Below, piece after piece: positions 36,650 through 44,792 of a DNA stretch of 64,000 bases; position 1 is the first letter of the stretch; each line of letters starts with the position of its first letter. Under the pieces are notes generated by a model. The model saw nothing but the letters and a program-made list of their open reading frames with translations. It did no database searches and had not been told where the DNA came from. Made by a program: the position numbers and the translations under genes. Source of the stretch: Halopseudomonas salegens (GTDB lineage Bacteria; Pseudomonadota; Gammaproteobacteria; Pseudomonadales; Pseudomonadaceae); the NCBI RefSeq assembly GCF_900105655.1, contig NZ_LT629787.1, positions 1,302,001-1,366,000 of the forward strand, in the 5' to 3' direction.

Positions 36650-37938
36650 GGCGCTGTCTCCTGCAAGAAATCCACCACCCAGTCCACCACTTCGGCATGG
36701 TCAAGAATACCGCCATGACCGCCGCGTGGGTAAAACTGCCCGCGGTTGCCAAAGGTGTCGCGCAGAAAGTCGTAGTCTTCGCCACTGAGTATGAAGTCAT
36801 CGGCACTGGTCATGACCCCGAAGCGGGGGTCTTCAAGCTCTGCGCTCAGTGAGCGCAGGTCGCTGAGGGCCGTCATTTGCTCAAAGCTGCTATCCGGGTG
36901 TCGCTGTTGCCACCAGGGCCACAGCAGATTATCGATGTAACAGCCGAAATCGCATTGCAATGCCCGACGCAAGTAGGGTGTCAACGACGTGCTGGCATTC
37001 AGTCCATCCATGGACGGGGCAAACATACCCTGACCGGCAATCAGGTCACTCATGTAGGTTATGTCGGCGGCGGAAAAGCGAAAAACAGCACCAACCAGCA
37101 ATGCCAGCTCGGCGTCGGTCAGTGCATTTTTGCTGGCCTGGAACTCGTAGAACAGGCCGGTACCGATATCGGTACCACCGCCGTCGGCATAATAGGCGAC
37201 CAGTTTCTCGAATACATGCTCAAAAAAGCTGTCATCACCATCAAGGTTGTCGAGGCGAACCCGAGCCATGCCATCGAGACGGCGAATGGAGGTCAACAGG
37301 TCAACGGGAGGATGTAAAAGCAGTACCCGCTGAAAATCAAACAACTGACCATGTTGCTGATCCCACTGCTGAACATAGGCGGCATTCATTGCCCCCAGAC
37401 TGAAGCCGGCCAGGCGGAAATCGGTGATGGTCAGGCCGGTGCTTTGTTCGGCCTGCTCGACAGCCAGGCGCATGACCCGGTGCAGATCCTTGGCATCCTC
37501 CGGCCCCAAACCTGGCCGGCCATGCTCCGAGGCGGCGGCAATAAAGTCATAGTTGGTTGGTGATGACAGCAGAATTACGTGCATGCCGGCATGCCAGAGC
37601 GCCGTTTTCAGGGTTTCCAGACGAGGCGTATCGAAGCGTGAGCCGGTACCGGCAATCAGGAATACCAGGGGCGCGGCTTCATCCTGCCAGGCCAGGCGAA
37701 CACTAAGGCTGTTCAGCTCGCGCATGAAGTAGGGCAGTTCACGCTCGGGCAAGGGACGCACATGCAAGTCGCGCTGGCGCACCTCGGGCAGCGCGGAAAA
37801 ATCCGGCCTTTGCGCTTCCGGCGTTCCGGCAATACTGGCAATCAGCGCATTGCTCTCGGCAAAGCTGAAGTCTTCCGCCAGTGATGGGCCGGAACCGACC
37901 AGCAAGATCAGCAGCACCAGGCTGCGCACGTGCGTCAC
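36646..37938 (-). CDS. Secreted alpha/beta-hydrolase-like protein
   Basis: I choose the GTG at 37938, overlapping the ABC transporter stop (GTGA) with GAGGAAA upstream; this gives 430 residues and a signal peptide (VRSLVLLILLVGSGPSLAED). The nucleophile elbow GFSLGAMNA and the early strand LVFLIAGTGSRFD indicate an alpha/beta hydrolase fold, and PRGGHGGILDH near the C-terminus could supply the catalytic histidine. The substrate is unknown. Coupling to an ABC exporter upstream and mlaA downstream suggests a role in envelope lipids, which is inference. Confidence 0.78.
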   Translation of the reverse strand: MTHVRSLVLLILLVGSGPSLAEDFSFAESNALIASIAGTPEAQRPDFSALPEVRQRDLHVRPLPERELPYFMRELNSLSVRLAWQDEAAPLVFLIAGTGSRFDTPRLETLKTALWHAGMHVILLSSPTNYDFIAAASEHGRPGLGPEDAKDLHRVMRLAVEQAEQSTGLTITDFRLAGFSLGAMNAAYVQQWDQQHGQLFDFQRVLLLHPPVDLLTSIRRLDGMARVRLDNLDGDDSFFEHVFEKLVAYYADGGGTDIGTGLFYEFQASKNALTDAELALLVGAVFRFSAADITYMSDLIAGQGMFAPSMDGLNASTSLTPYLRRALQCDFGCYIDNLLWPWWQQRHPDSSFEQMTALSDLRSLSAELEDPRFGVMTSADDFILSGEDYDFLRDTFGNRGQFYPRGGHGGILDHAEVVDWVVDFLQETAP

Positions 37939-39770
37939 TGGATTTCCTCGGCGAGAAAGCCCCCGGACTGGCGTGCCCACAGGCGGGCATACAGGCCGTT
38001 GTGGGCGAGCAATTCGGCATGCGTGCCCTGTTCGATGATGCGCCCCTCGTCGAGTACGATCAGGCGGTCCATGGCGGCAATAGTCGACAGGCGGTGTGCT
38101 ATGGCAATCACTGTTTTGCCCTCCATGAGCTGGTCAAGCGTGCCTTGAATGGCCGCTTCAACATCCGAGTCCAGAGCCGAGGTGGCTTCGTCGAGGATCA
38201 GTATGGGTGCATCCTTCAGCATTACCCGGGCAATTGCAATACGCTGGCGTTGACCGCCGGACAGCTTGACGCCACGTTCACCCACATGTGCCTCATAGCC
38301 TTCACGGTTGGCGGCATCGCGCAAATCGGGAATGAACTGATCAGCCTGGGCACGCCGGGCGGCTAGTTCGATCTGGGTCTGACTGGCCTCCGGGCGGCCG
38401 TAGGCAATGTTCTCGCGTACGGAGCGATGCAGGAGCGCGGTATCCTGGGTCACCATGCCGATATTTGCGCGCAAGGACTCCTGGGTAACCTGACTGATGT
38501 CCTGACCATCAATCAGGATGCGGCCACCTTCGAGATCATAGAAGCGCAGCAAGAGGTTGACCAGCGTTGATTTACCCGCGCCAGAGCGGCCGACCAGACC
38601 GATTTTTTCTCCGGGACGGATGTCCAGATCAAACTTTTCCAGTACCCCACTGCCTTTGCCGTAATGAAAATCAACCTGTTCGAAACGAATGGCACCCTGG
38701 CCAACCTTGAGCGGGCAGGCATTTTCTGCATCATCGACCAGATGCGGTTGCGAGATGGTATTGATGCCATCCTGAACGGTACCGATGTTTTCGAACAGGG
38801 CCGACAGCTCCCACATGATCCATTGCGACATACCCCACAGGCGCAAGACCAGGCCGACGGCTACGGCGACGGCACCCACGCTGACGGCCTCCTGCAACCA
38901 CAACCAGATGGCCAGCCCGGTTACCGCTGCCAACAGCAAGGCGTTGAGGACGTAGAGCAGGGTGTACACCAGGGTAACCAGACGCATCTGTCGGTAAACG
39001 GTGTGCATGAAATCCTGCATGCCTTCACGGGCATAGCTCGACTCGCGCTGGGCATGGGAGAAGAGCTTGACGGTCTGGATATTGGTATAGCTATCGACGA
39101 TGCGCCCGGTCATCAGCGAGCGAGCGTCTGCCTGGCGCTCGGCCACCTTGCCCAGCAAGGGCACAAAGTGCCGCATCAGCACAACATAACCAAACAACCA
39201 GACAAGCAGGGGCAGCATCAGACGCCAGTCGGCCAGCCCGACCACCAGCAAAGTGCCGATAAAATAGACACCGACGTAGTTTAGCACGTCGATCAGCTTG
39301 ATCACGCACTCGCGCACCGCCAGCGCGGTTTGCATCAGTTTGGTGGCGATGCGACCGGCAAATTCGTCCTGGTAAAACCCCATCGACTGGCGCAACAGAT
39401 AGCGGTGCACCAGCCAGCGGATACGCATCGGATAATTGCCCATCAGCGTCTGGTGGCTGAACAGAGCATTGAAGAGGATGAGCAAGGGCAACAGGCCAAG
39501 CACCACAAACCCCATCAGCCACAACATCCCGCCTTCATTCTGCAAGAAGGTTTCCCGGTTCTGCTCACTCAGCCAATCGACAATATTGCCGAGAAAACTG
39601 AATAGCCAGACTTCGATCAGTGCGATTGCAGCCATCAGCAAGGCGGCCATGATCAGTGCCGGCCAGGCTCCACGGGTGTAGTGCAGGCAAAAGGCTAACA
39701 GGGTGCGCGGTGGCTCGCCGGGTTCTCCAGCAGGGAAGGGGTCAAGGCGACGTTCAAACCAGCGGAACAT
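37935..39770 (-). CDS. MsbA-type ABC exporter (fused permease-ATPase)
   Basis: A 611-residue half-transporter with six hydrophobic helices (about 25-320) and an ATPase domain with Walker A GLVGRSGAGKST, signature LSGGQRQRIAIARVML, Walker B ILILDEATSALDSD and the switch HRLSTI. It should act as a homodimer exporting a lipid, peptide or drug. It is the first gene of the exporter-hydrolase-mlaA operon. The substrate cannot be inferred more closely. Confidence 0.9.
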   Translation of the reverse strand: MFRWFERRLDPFPAGEPGEPPRTLLAFCLHYTRGAWPALIMAALLMAAIALIEVWLFSFLGNIVDWLSEQNRETFLQNEGGMLWLMGFVVLGLLPLLILFNALFSHQTLMGNYPMRIRWLVHRYLLRQSMGFYQDEFAGRIATKLMQTALAVRECVIKLIDVLNYVGVYFIGTLLVVGLADWRLMLPLLVWLFGYVVLMRHFVPLLGKVAERQADARSLMTGRIVDSYTNIQTVKLFSHAQRESSYAREGMQDFMHTVYRQMRLVTLVYTLLYVLNALLLAAVTGLAIWLWLQEAVSVGAVAVAVGLVLRLWGMSQWIMWELSALFENIGTVQDGINTISQPHLVDDAENACPLKVGQGAIRFEQVDFHYGKGSGVLEKFDLDIRPGEKIGLVGRSGAGKSTLVNLLLRFYDLEGGRILIDGQDISQVTQESLRANIGMVTQDTALLHRSVRENIAYGRPEASQTQIELAARRAQADQFIPDLRDAANREGYEAHVGERGVKLSGGQRQRIAIARVMLKDAPILILDEATSALDSDVEAAIQGTLDQLMEGKTVIAIAHRLSTIAAMDRLIVLDEGRIIEQGTHAELLAHNGLYARLWARQSGGFLAEEIQ

Positions 39771-39861
39771 GCAGGGTCACCGGGTGTCTTAGAAGGAATG
39801 GCATTATCCAGCCCCGACTGTGCAGGACTCAAGGGGTAAAGTGCGTCAGTGTGTTTTTTAC

Positions 39862-39892
39862 CCAAAGTGCCAACTGGTTCACGGTACTTTGG
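39862..39892. promoter_or_regulatory. Dyad in the divergent exporter / 40005 intergenic region
   Basis: CCAAAGTGCC (39862-39871) and GGTACTTTGG (39883-39892) form a 10-bp inverted repeat with one G-T pair around an 11-base spacer, between two divergent genes. It may be an operator or a transcribed hairpin. No T-tract follows on either strand. Confidence 0.4.
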
Positions 39893-40004
39893 CCAAATAT
39901 GTCTTACACTCTCAAGTGGCGTGTATGCGTGATACGCGTCATGGTTGTTACGGCATTATTACCAGGTATGGAAAGCTCCGAGCAGGAGTGTCAGAGGAAA
40001 TAGC

Positions 40005-40826
40005 ATGAGTCAGCCAGGCCGGCCACTCACCGAAGCGGTCATGTTTTTCTCCCAATGGGGCATTTGCAAGCAGATGCTGTTTCCGGAATTCGAGGCCTTG
40101 CTGGATGGTATGGTCAGTACACCGGAATTTGCTGATGAAACCATGGACGCCGTTTTTTTGCAGATCAGCTCACGGCTGCATGTTCGCGGTGCGGTGTTTT
40201 TCACCATTGATTTTGATCAGGAAGGCATGATCAGCTCGCTGTGGAATCTGCCACTGCGCCTGATGGCTGACAAGGCCGGGCGCGGCCCCGACATGGGTGG
40301 CGGGCCGATTCGACTGGCCTGCGCCGGCTTTACCCGTCACCCGCAATACAAAGCCCACCTGTGGAAGCCCGGTCAACGTGGCGGGCGTTCTGATTTGCTG
40401 CACATCAAGGATGCAGTCACCCGTAACTCTCTGGGGATTCTTGGTGAGGATGACAATGCCGTGGCCATGTTGGCGGCCGGGCAACTGCATATGGCTGCAG
40501 AAGATGCCTGGTTTGGTGATCAGGAAGAGCGTGCGACCGAGTCCAGTTCGGAAGAATTGCTTGCCACGGAACGTGATCGTCACAGCCGTGAAGCAGACGA
40601 ATTGCGCCAGAAAATCAATGCGTTGCAAACAGAACTTCAGATAGTGCAGCAGGCGCGCGAGAATGATATTGAAATGCTGCGGCAGTCCCATCGAGAGCAT
40701 CTCGATGTGTTGCAGGGCGAAATGCTGGATATCAAGCAGTCCCTCGAAGAGCAGCAGCAACACAACCTGAACCTCAAGCGCGAGCTATCAAAATTGCAAC
40801 AAAAACACCCGGTAGACCCTGGTTGA
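40005..40826 (+). CDS. Conserved unknown protein with C-terminal coiled coil
   Basis: The ATG at 40005 follows AGAGGAAA and gives 273 residues. I do not know the function. The N-terminal two thirds are globular (EAVMFFSQWGICKQMLFPEF, VFFTIDFDQEGM, GPIRLACAGFTRHPQYK); from about residue 185 a long coiled coil rich in Glu, Gln and Leu runs to the end (ELRQKINALQTELQIVQQAR, EMLDIKQSLEEQQQHNLNLK). It precedes nadK, and I recall a hypothetical gene at the same place in P. aeruginosa. Confidence 0.82.
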   Translation: MSQPGRPLTEAVMFFSQWGICKQMLFPEFEALLDGMVSTPEFADETMDAVFLQISSRLHVRGAVFFTIDFDQEGMISSLWNLPLRLMADKAGRGPDMGGGPIRLACAGFTRHPQYKAHLWKPGQRGGRSDLLHIKDAVTRNSLGILGEDDNAVAMLAAGQLHMAAEDAWFGDQEERATESSSEELLATERDRHSREADELRQKINALQTELQIVQQARENDIEMLRQSHREHLDVLQGEMLDIKQSLEEQQQHNLNLKRELSKLQQKHPVDPG

Positions 40827-40855
40827 TTTGCCTCCTTGCCTGTGCTGCGGAATAA

Positions 40856-40873
40856 TCAGCTGTTTACAGCTGA
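40856..40873. repeat. 18-bp dyad upstream of nadK
   Basis: TCAGCTG-TTTA-CAGCTGA is a perfect 7-bp inverted repeat with a 4-base loop, 43 bases before nadK. It could be a weak terminator hairpin for the preceding gene or an operator; there is no T-tract. Confidence 0.4.
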
Positions 40874-40915
40874 GCCGTGCCATGTCGGTCAGCCAAAGCA
40901 GTCTAGCGAGGTGAT

Positions 40916-41800
40916 ATGGAGCAGTTTCGCAATATCGGCCTGATTGGTCGTCTCGGCAGCGGCAAGGTGGTGGATACCCTCAAGCGGCTGAAACGCTTTC
41001 TGCTCGACAGCGGGCACACCGTGATCCTTGAAGATGCGGTGGCCGAGCTGATGCCTGGCCACAACCTGCAGGTCTGCTCCCGCAAGATGATGGGCGAAAT
41101 CTGTGATCTGGTGATTGTGGTTGGCGGTGACGGCAGCCTGCTCGGGGCAGCGCGGGCGCTGTGTCGTTACAATGTGCCGGTCTTGGGCGTCAACCGCGGT
41201 GGGCTCGGCTTTCTGACCGATATTTCACCGGATGAGCTGGAAGCCCGCGTTGGCCGGGTACTGGCTGGCGAATACATGATGGAAACCCGTTTTCTGCTGG
41301 ATGCCATTGTGCGCCGTGACGAGGAGCAGTTGGGCAGCAGTGAAGCCCTGAATGATGTGGTACTGCATCCAGGCAAATCGGCACGGATGATCGAGTTCGA
41401 GCTGCATATCGATGGTCAGTTCGTATACAGCCAGAAATCCGATGGCCTGATTGTCGCCACTCCCACCGGCTCAACCGCTTATTCCCTGTCTGCCGGTGGG
41501 CCAATCATGCACCCCAAGCTGGAAGCCGTGGTACTGGTGCCGATGTTTCCGCATACCCTGTCCAGCCGGCCAATCGTGGTCGATAGCAACAGCGAGCTGA
41601 AAATCATCGTTTCCAAGCAAAGCGGCATCTACCCGCAGGTCAGTTGTGATGGTCAGGTGCACATCACCTGTGCACCCGGCGACAGCCTGACTATCCGCAA
41701 GAAGCCACACAAGCTGCGACTGCTGCATCCTCTGGATCACAATTTTTACGGTATCTGTCGGGAAAAACTGGGCTGGTCCAGTCGTTTGACGGAGGGCTGA
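40916..41800 (+). CDS. nadK: NAD kinase
   Basis: A 294-residue enzyme that phosphorylates NAD to NADP. The signature GGDGSLL includes catalytic Asp72, followed by GVNRGGLGFLTDI, the NE/D region (LNDVVLHPG) and the glycine-rich TPTGSTAYSLSAGGPI. GCGAGG precedes the ATG. The metallophosphatase gene starts two bases after the stop, beginning a compact run of genes to pepN whose order matches P. aeruginosa. Confidence 0.97.
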   Translation: MEQFRNIGLIGRLGSGKVVDTLKRLKRFLLDSGHTVILEDAVAELMPGHNLQVCSRKMMGEICDLVIVVGGDGSLLGAARALCRYNVPVLGVNRGGLGFLTDISPDELEARVGRVLAGEYMMETRFLLDAIVRRDEEQLGSSEALNDVVLHPGKSARMIEFELHIDGQFVYSQKSDGLIVATPTGSTAYSLSAGGPIMHPKLEAVVLVPMFPHTLSSRPIVVDSNSELKIIVSKQSGIYPQVSCDGQVHITCAPGDSLTIRKKPHKLRLLHPLDHNFYGICREKLGWSSRLTEG

Positions 41801-41802
41801 AC

Positions 41803-42771
41803 ATGTCCTCTACGACAGCCGTCCAGGGTTACGACATCATTGGCGATGTACATGGTTGCGGGCAGACGCTGCAACGCTTGCTGGCACAAATGGGCTATCG
41901 TTGCCTGTCTGGAGTCTGGCAGCACCCCCAACGCAAGGCCTTGTTTCTGGGAGATATTATTGATCGCGGACCGCGTATTCGCGAGTCACTGCATCTGGTG
42001 CGCGATATGGTTGAAGCGGGGCATGCCCAGTGCATTATGGGCAACCATGAGTTCAATGCTCTGGCCTGGTCTACCCAGGCGCCACCAGGCAGTGGCCAGC
42101 AATTTGTCCGTGAGCACAATGAGCGCAATTACCGGCAGATTGGTGAAACGCTGCAACAGTTTGCCGCCTGGCCGGATGAATGGACCGAATTTCTCGACTG
42201 GTTCTACCAGCTGCCGCTGTTGCTTGATCTGGGCGATTTCCGGCTGGTCCATGCCTGTTGGGATCAGGGCTTGATAACCCCGTTCATCAACCAGTATCCG
42301 GATGCCTGTATCGATCGTGATTTTGTGCGCAATGCCGTCGAGGCCGACAGTTTTGCCGCTCAGGTGCTTGATCGCCTGTTGCGTGGTACCGACATGCGCC
42401 TGCCGCACGGCATGACCATGACCGGGAAAGATGGGTTTACCCGCGCTTTTTTCCGCACCAAATTCTGGGAGGAAGATCCGCAAACCTATGGTGATATCGT
42501 TTTTCAACCGGACGGGTTGCCGGAAGATATTGCGGCTAGACCCTTGAGCGCCACTCAAAAAGCCGAGCTTCTGGTCTACGGGGCTGACCAGCCGATTCTG
42601 TTCGTTGGACATTATTGGCAACAAGGCAAGCCGCACCCGATACGCCCCAATCTTGCCTGTCTGGATTACAGTGCAGTCAAATATGGCAAACTGGTCGCTT
42701 ATCGCTGGCAGGGCGAGCAGCACCTGGAACGTGACCACTTTGTCTGGGTCGATGTGCCGCGACTGGCCTGA
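41803..42771 (+). CDS. Calcineurin-like metallophosphatase (PrpE/ApaH-like)
   Basis: A 322-residue protein with the complete metallophosphoesterase motif set: GDVHGCGQTL (about 14-23), GDIIDRGPR, GNHEFNAL, and later histidines in LVHACWD and FVGHYW. It resembles the PP2A-type bacterial phosphatases related to PrpE and ApaH, which act on phosphoproteins or dinucleoside polyphosphates. The physiological substrate is unknown. It is co-transcribed with nadK. Confidence 0.88.
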   Translation: MSSTTAVQGYDIIGDVHGCGQTLQRLLAQMGYRCLSGVWQHPQRKALFLGDIIDRGPRIRESLHLVRDMVEAGHAQCIMGNHEFNALAWSTQAPPGSGQQFVREHNERNYRQIGETLQQFAAWPDEWTEFLDWFYQLPLLLDLGDFRLVHACWDQGLITPFINQYPDACIDRDFVRNAVEADSFAAQVLDRLLRGTDMRLPHGMTMTGKDGFTRAFFRTKFWEEDPQTYGDIVFQPDGLPEDIAARPLSATQKAELLVYGADQPILFVGHYWQQGKPHPIRPNLACLDYSAVKYGKLVAYRWQGEQHLERDHFVWVDVPRLA

Positions 42772-42785
42772 TTCAAGGAGCCCGC

Positions 42786-43622
42786 ATGATTCCTGCGCTA
42801 AAACGTCCGATTGAAGAAGATCTAAGCCAGTTGGCGCGTTTTCTGCGCAGCCGGGGGGTGGTGCACCGGATTGCCGAGGAGGGCACCCAACAGGTAGTCT
42901 GGGCTGTCGACGAGGCGGATGCCCAGATTATTCGCGCGCTCTACCAGGACGGCGTCCCCGAGGTGGCTGAGCAGGCTCCGGCTGCAAGGCGCGGTGCGAC
43001 TGCATGGCAGCGAACGCTGCAACACATACCGATGACCCTGGGTGTGCTGGCTATCACCGCGCTGGTAGCGGTTCTCAGTCGCCTGGGAAGTGATGCCAGT
43101 GTGCTGATTCCGCTTACCTTTACGCCGGTGACGCCGGAGGGGTATCTCGCCGCCTACCCGGATATGACCCAGTGGTGGCGACTGATTACGCCGATCTTCA
43201 TTCACTTCGGCATGTTGCATCTGGCCTTCAATGCGCTCTGGTACTGGGAGCTTGGTCGACGCATCGAGATTCGCTCCGGCAGCCTGTTCCTGCTCGGCGT
43301 GACCCTGCTGTTTGCGCTGGTATCCAATACCAGCCAGTGGCTGTTTGGCGCGCCGGGTCTGTTTGGCGGCCTGTCCGGCGTGCTCTACGGCTTGCTCGGG
43401 TATTGCTGGTTGTACCAGTGGCTGTGCCCGAACGTGCATTTTGATTTGCCCAAGGGCGTAGTGGTGCTGATGCTGGTGTGGTTGGTGCTCTGCCTCAGTG
43501 GCCTGGTTAGCATGCTCGGTTTTGGCGCCATCGCCAATGCGGCGCATGTGGGTGGCCTGGTTATCGGCGGACTGGCGGGCCTGGTTGCCGGCGGCCTGCA
43601 ACGCCAGCGGCAATCGGGCTGA
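42786..43622 (+). CDS. Rhomboid intramembrane serine protease (GlpG-like)
   Basis: A 278-residue protein with an N-terminal cytoplasmic domain (1-75) and six hydrophobic helices. The catalytic serine is Ser197 in GGLSGVLYGLLGY and the catalytic histidine His254 in ANAAHVGGLVIGG; the L1 loop marker WWRLITPIFIHFGMLHLAFN is also present. It cleaves substrates within the membrane; GlpG has been linked to membrane protein quality control. Confidence 0.93.
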   Translation: MIPALKRPIEEDLSQLARFLRSRGVVHRIAEEGTQQVVWAVDEADAQIIRALYQDGVPEVAEQAPAARRGATAWQRTLQHIPMTLGVLAITALVAVLSRLGSDASVLIPLTFTPVTPEGYLAAYPDMTQWWRLITPIFIHFGMLHLAFNALWYWELGRRIEIRSGSLFLLGVTLLFALVSNTSQWLFGAPGLFGGLSGVLYGLLGYCWLYQWLCPNVHFDLPKGVVVLMLVWLVLCLSGLVSMLGFGAIANAAHVGGLVIGGLAGLVAGGLQRQRQSG

Positions 43623-43683
43623 CTTTCTTATCCTGTTGGTCGGTTTGCCGACCAATCGTTATCGCTTTTATCGGAGTATTGCC

Positions 43684-43950
43684 ATGACGAGCTTTATCGA
43701 CATGCTGCGCAACATTACCCCCGAGATTTATGCCAGCCTCAAGCAGGCGGTCGAGATCGGGAAATGGCCGGATGGCCGCAAGCTGACTGGTGAGCAAAAG
43801 GAATTGTGTTTGCAGGCAATGATTGCCTGGGAAACGGATAACCTGCCGGAAGAAGAGCGCACCGGCTATATGGGGCCGCAGGGCTGCAAATCGAAGGAAA
43901 AAGAGGTGCCCAATATTCTGTTTTCAACCGGTTCGGAAACCCTGCACTGA
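43684..43950 (+). CDS. DUF1315 (YeaC-like) small protein
   Basis: The ATG at 43684 gives 88 residues beginning MTSFIDMLRNITPEIYASLK; a longer open frame exists, but it runs through the end of the rhomboid gene. Conserved blocks are AVEIGKWPDGRKLT and EQKELCLQAMIAWE. The family has no assigned function. It shares one base with the following DUF2797 gene. Confidence 0.85.
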   Translation: MTSFIDMLRNITPEIYASLKQAVEIGKWPDGRKLTGEQKELCLQAMIAWETDNLPEEERTGYMGPQGCKSKEKEVPNILFSTGSETLH

Positions 43951-44783
43951 TGGCCTTGTTGCAAGCCAGCGGCGCAGTTCGCAAGATGGTGGGGAGCCTG
44001 GCAGAGCCTGTGGCCTATCAGCTGCCGATTGGCGATGAACGGGTGCCAATGAACGAGTGGCTGGGCAAAACGGTCAGCCTCAGAGCGCTGGGCGACATTC
44101 ATTGCGTGCACTGCGGCCGACGCACCAAAAAAAGTTTCAATCAGGGCTACTGCTACCCATGCTTCAAAAAGCTCGCCCAATGCGATACCTGCATCATGAG
44201 CCCGGAAAAGTGTCACTATGCCGAAGGTACCTGCCGTGAACCCGCCTGGGGCGAGCAGTTCTGCATGACCGAGCATATTGTGTATCTGGCCAACTCCTCC
44301 GGACTCAAGGTCGGCATTACCCGGGCCAGCCAGGTTCCCACGCGCTGGATCGATCAGGGCGCCAGCCAGGCCTTGCCGATTCTGCGTGTGGCAACGCGTC
44401 AGCAATCCGGCCTGGTCGAAGACCTGATACGTCAGCAGGTAGCTGACAAGACCAATTGGCGCACCCTGCTCAAGGGGGAACCACCGCAACTGGACATGCT
44501 GGCTGAGCGTGATCGCTTGCTGGGTCCGGCCGCAGAGGGTATTGCCGAGCTGCAACAGCGGTTCGGTTTGCAGGCAATCCAGCCGCTGCCGGATGCTGAA
44601 ACACTGAATATCAATTACCCGGTGCTGGAATATGCCACCAAGCCGCAGTCGGCCAATCTGGACAAGGAACCGCTGCTGGAAGGCACCTTGCTCGGCATCA
44701 AGGGCCAGTATCTGTTGCTGGATACCGCTGTTATCAATATTCGCAAGTACACGGCCTACAGCCTGTCGGTCAGTGTCAGTTAA
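43950..44783 (+). CDS. DUF2797 protein with a cysteine-rich zinc-like module
   Basis: A 277-residue protein. Residues 52-95 hold six cysteines in pairs (CVHCGRRTKK, GYCYPCFKKLAQCDTC, and later CHYAEGTC), suggesting one or two zinc sites. A GIY-like segment follows (VYLANSSGLKVGITRASQVP), with the pattern of a GIY-YIG nuclease fold, which is my inference. The function is unknown. It starts at the last base of the DUF1315 stop and precedes pepN by nine bases. Confidence 0.85.
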   Translation: MALLQASGAVRKMVGSLAEPVAYQLPIGDERVPMNEWLGKTVSLRALGDIHCVHCGRRTKKSFNQGYCYPCFKKLAQCDTCIMSPEKCHYAEGTCREPAWGEQFCMTEHIVYLANSSGLKVGITRASQVPTRWIDQGASQALPILRVATRQQSGLVEDLIRQQVADKTNWRTLLKGEPPQLDMLAERDRLLGPAAEGIAELQQRFGLQAIQPLPDAETLNINYPVLEYATKPQSANLDKEPLLEGTLLGIKGQYLLLDTAVINIRKYTAYSLSVSVS

Positions 44784-44792
44784 GGAATCATT

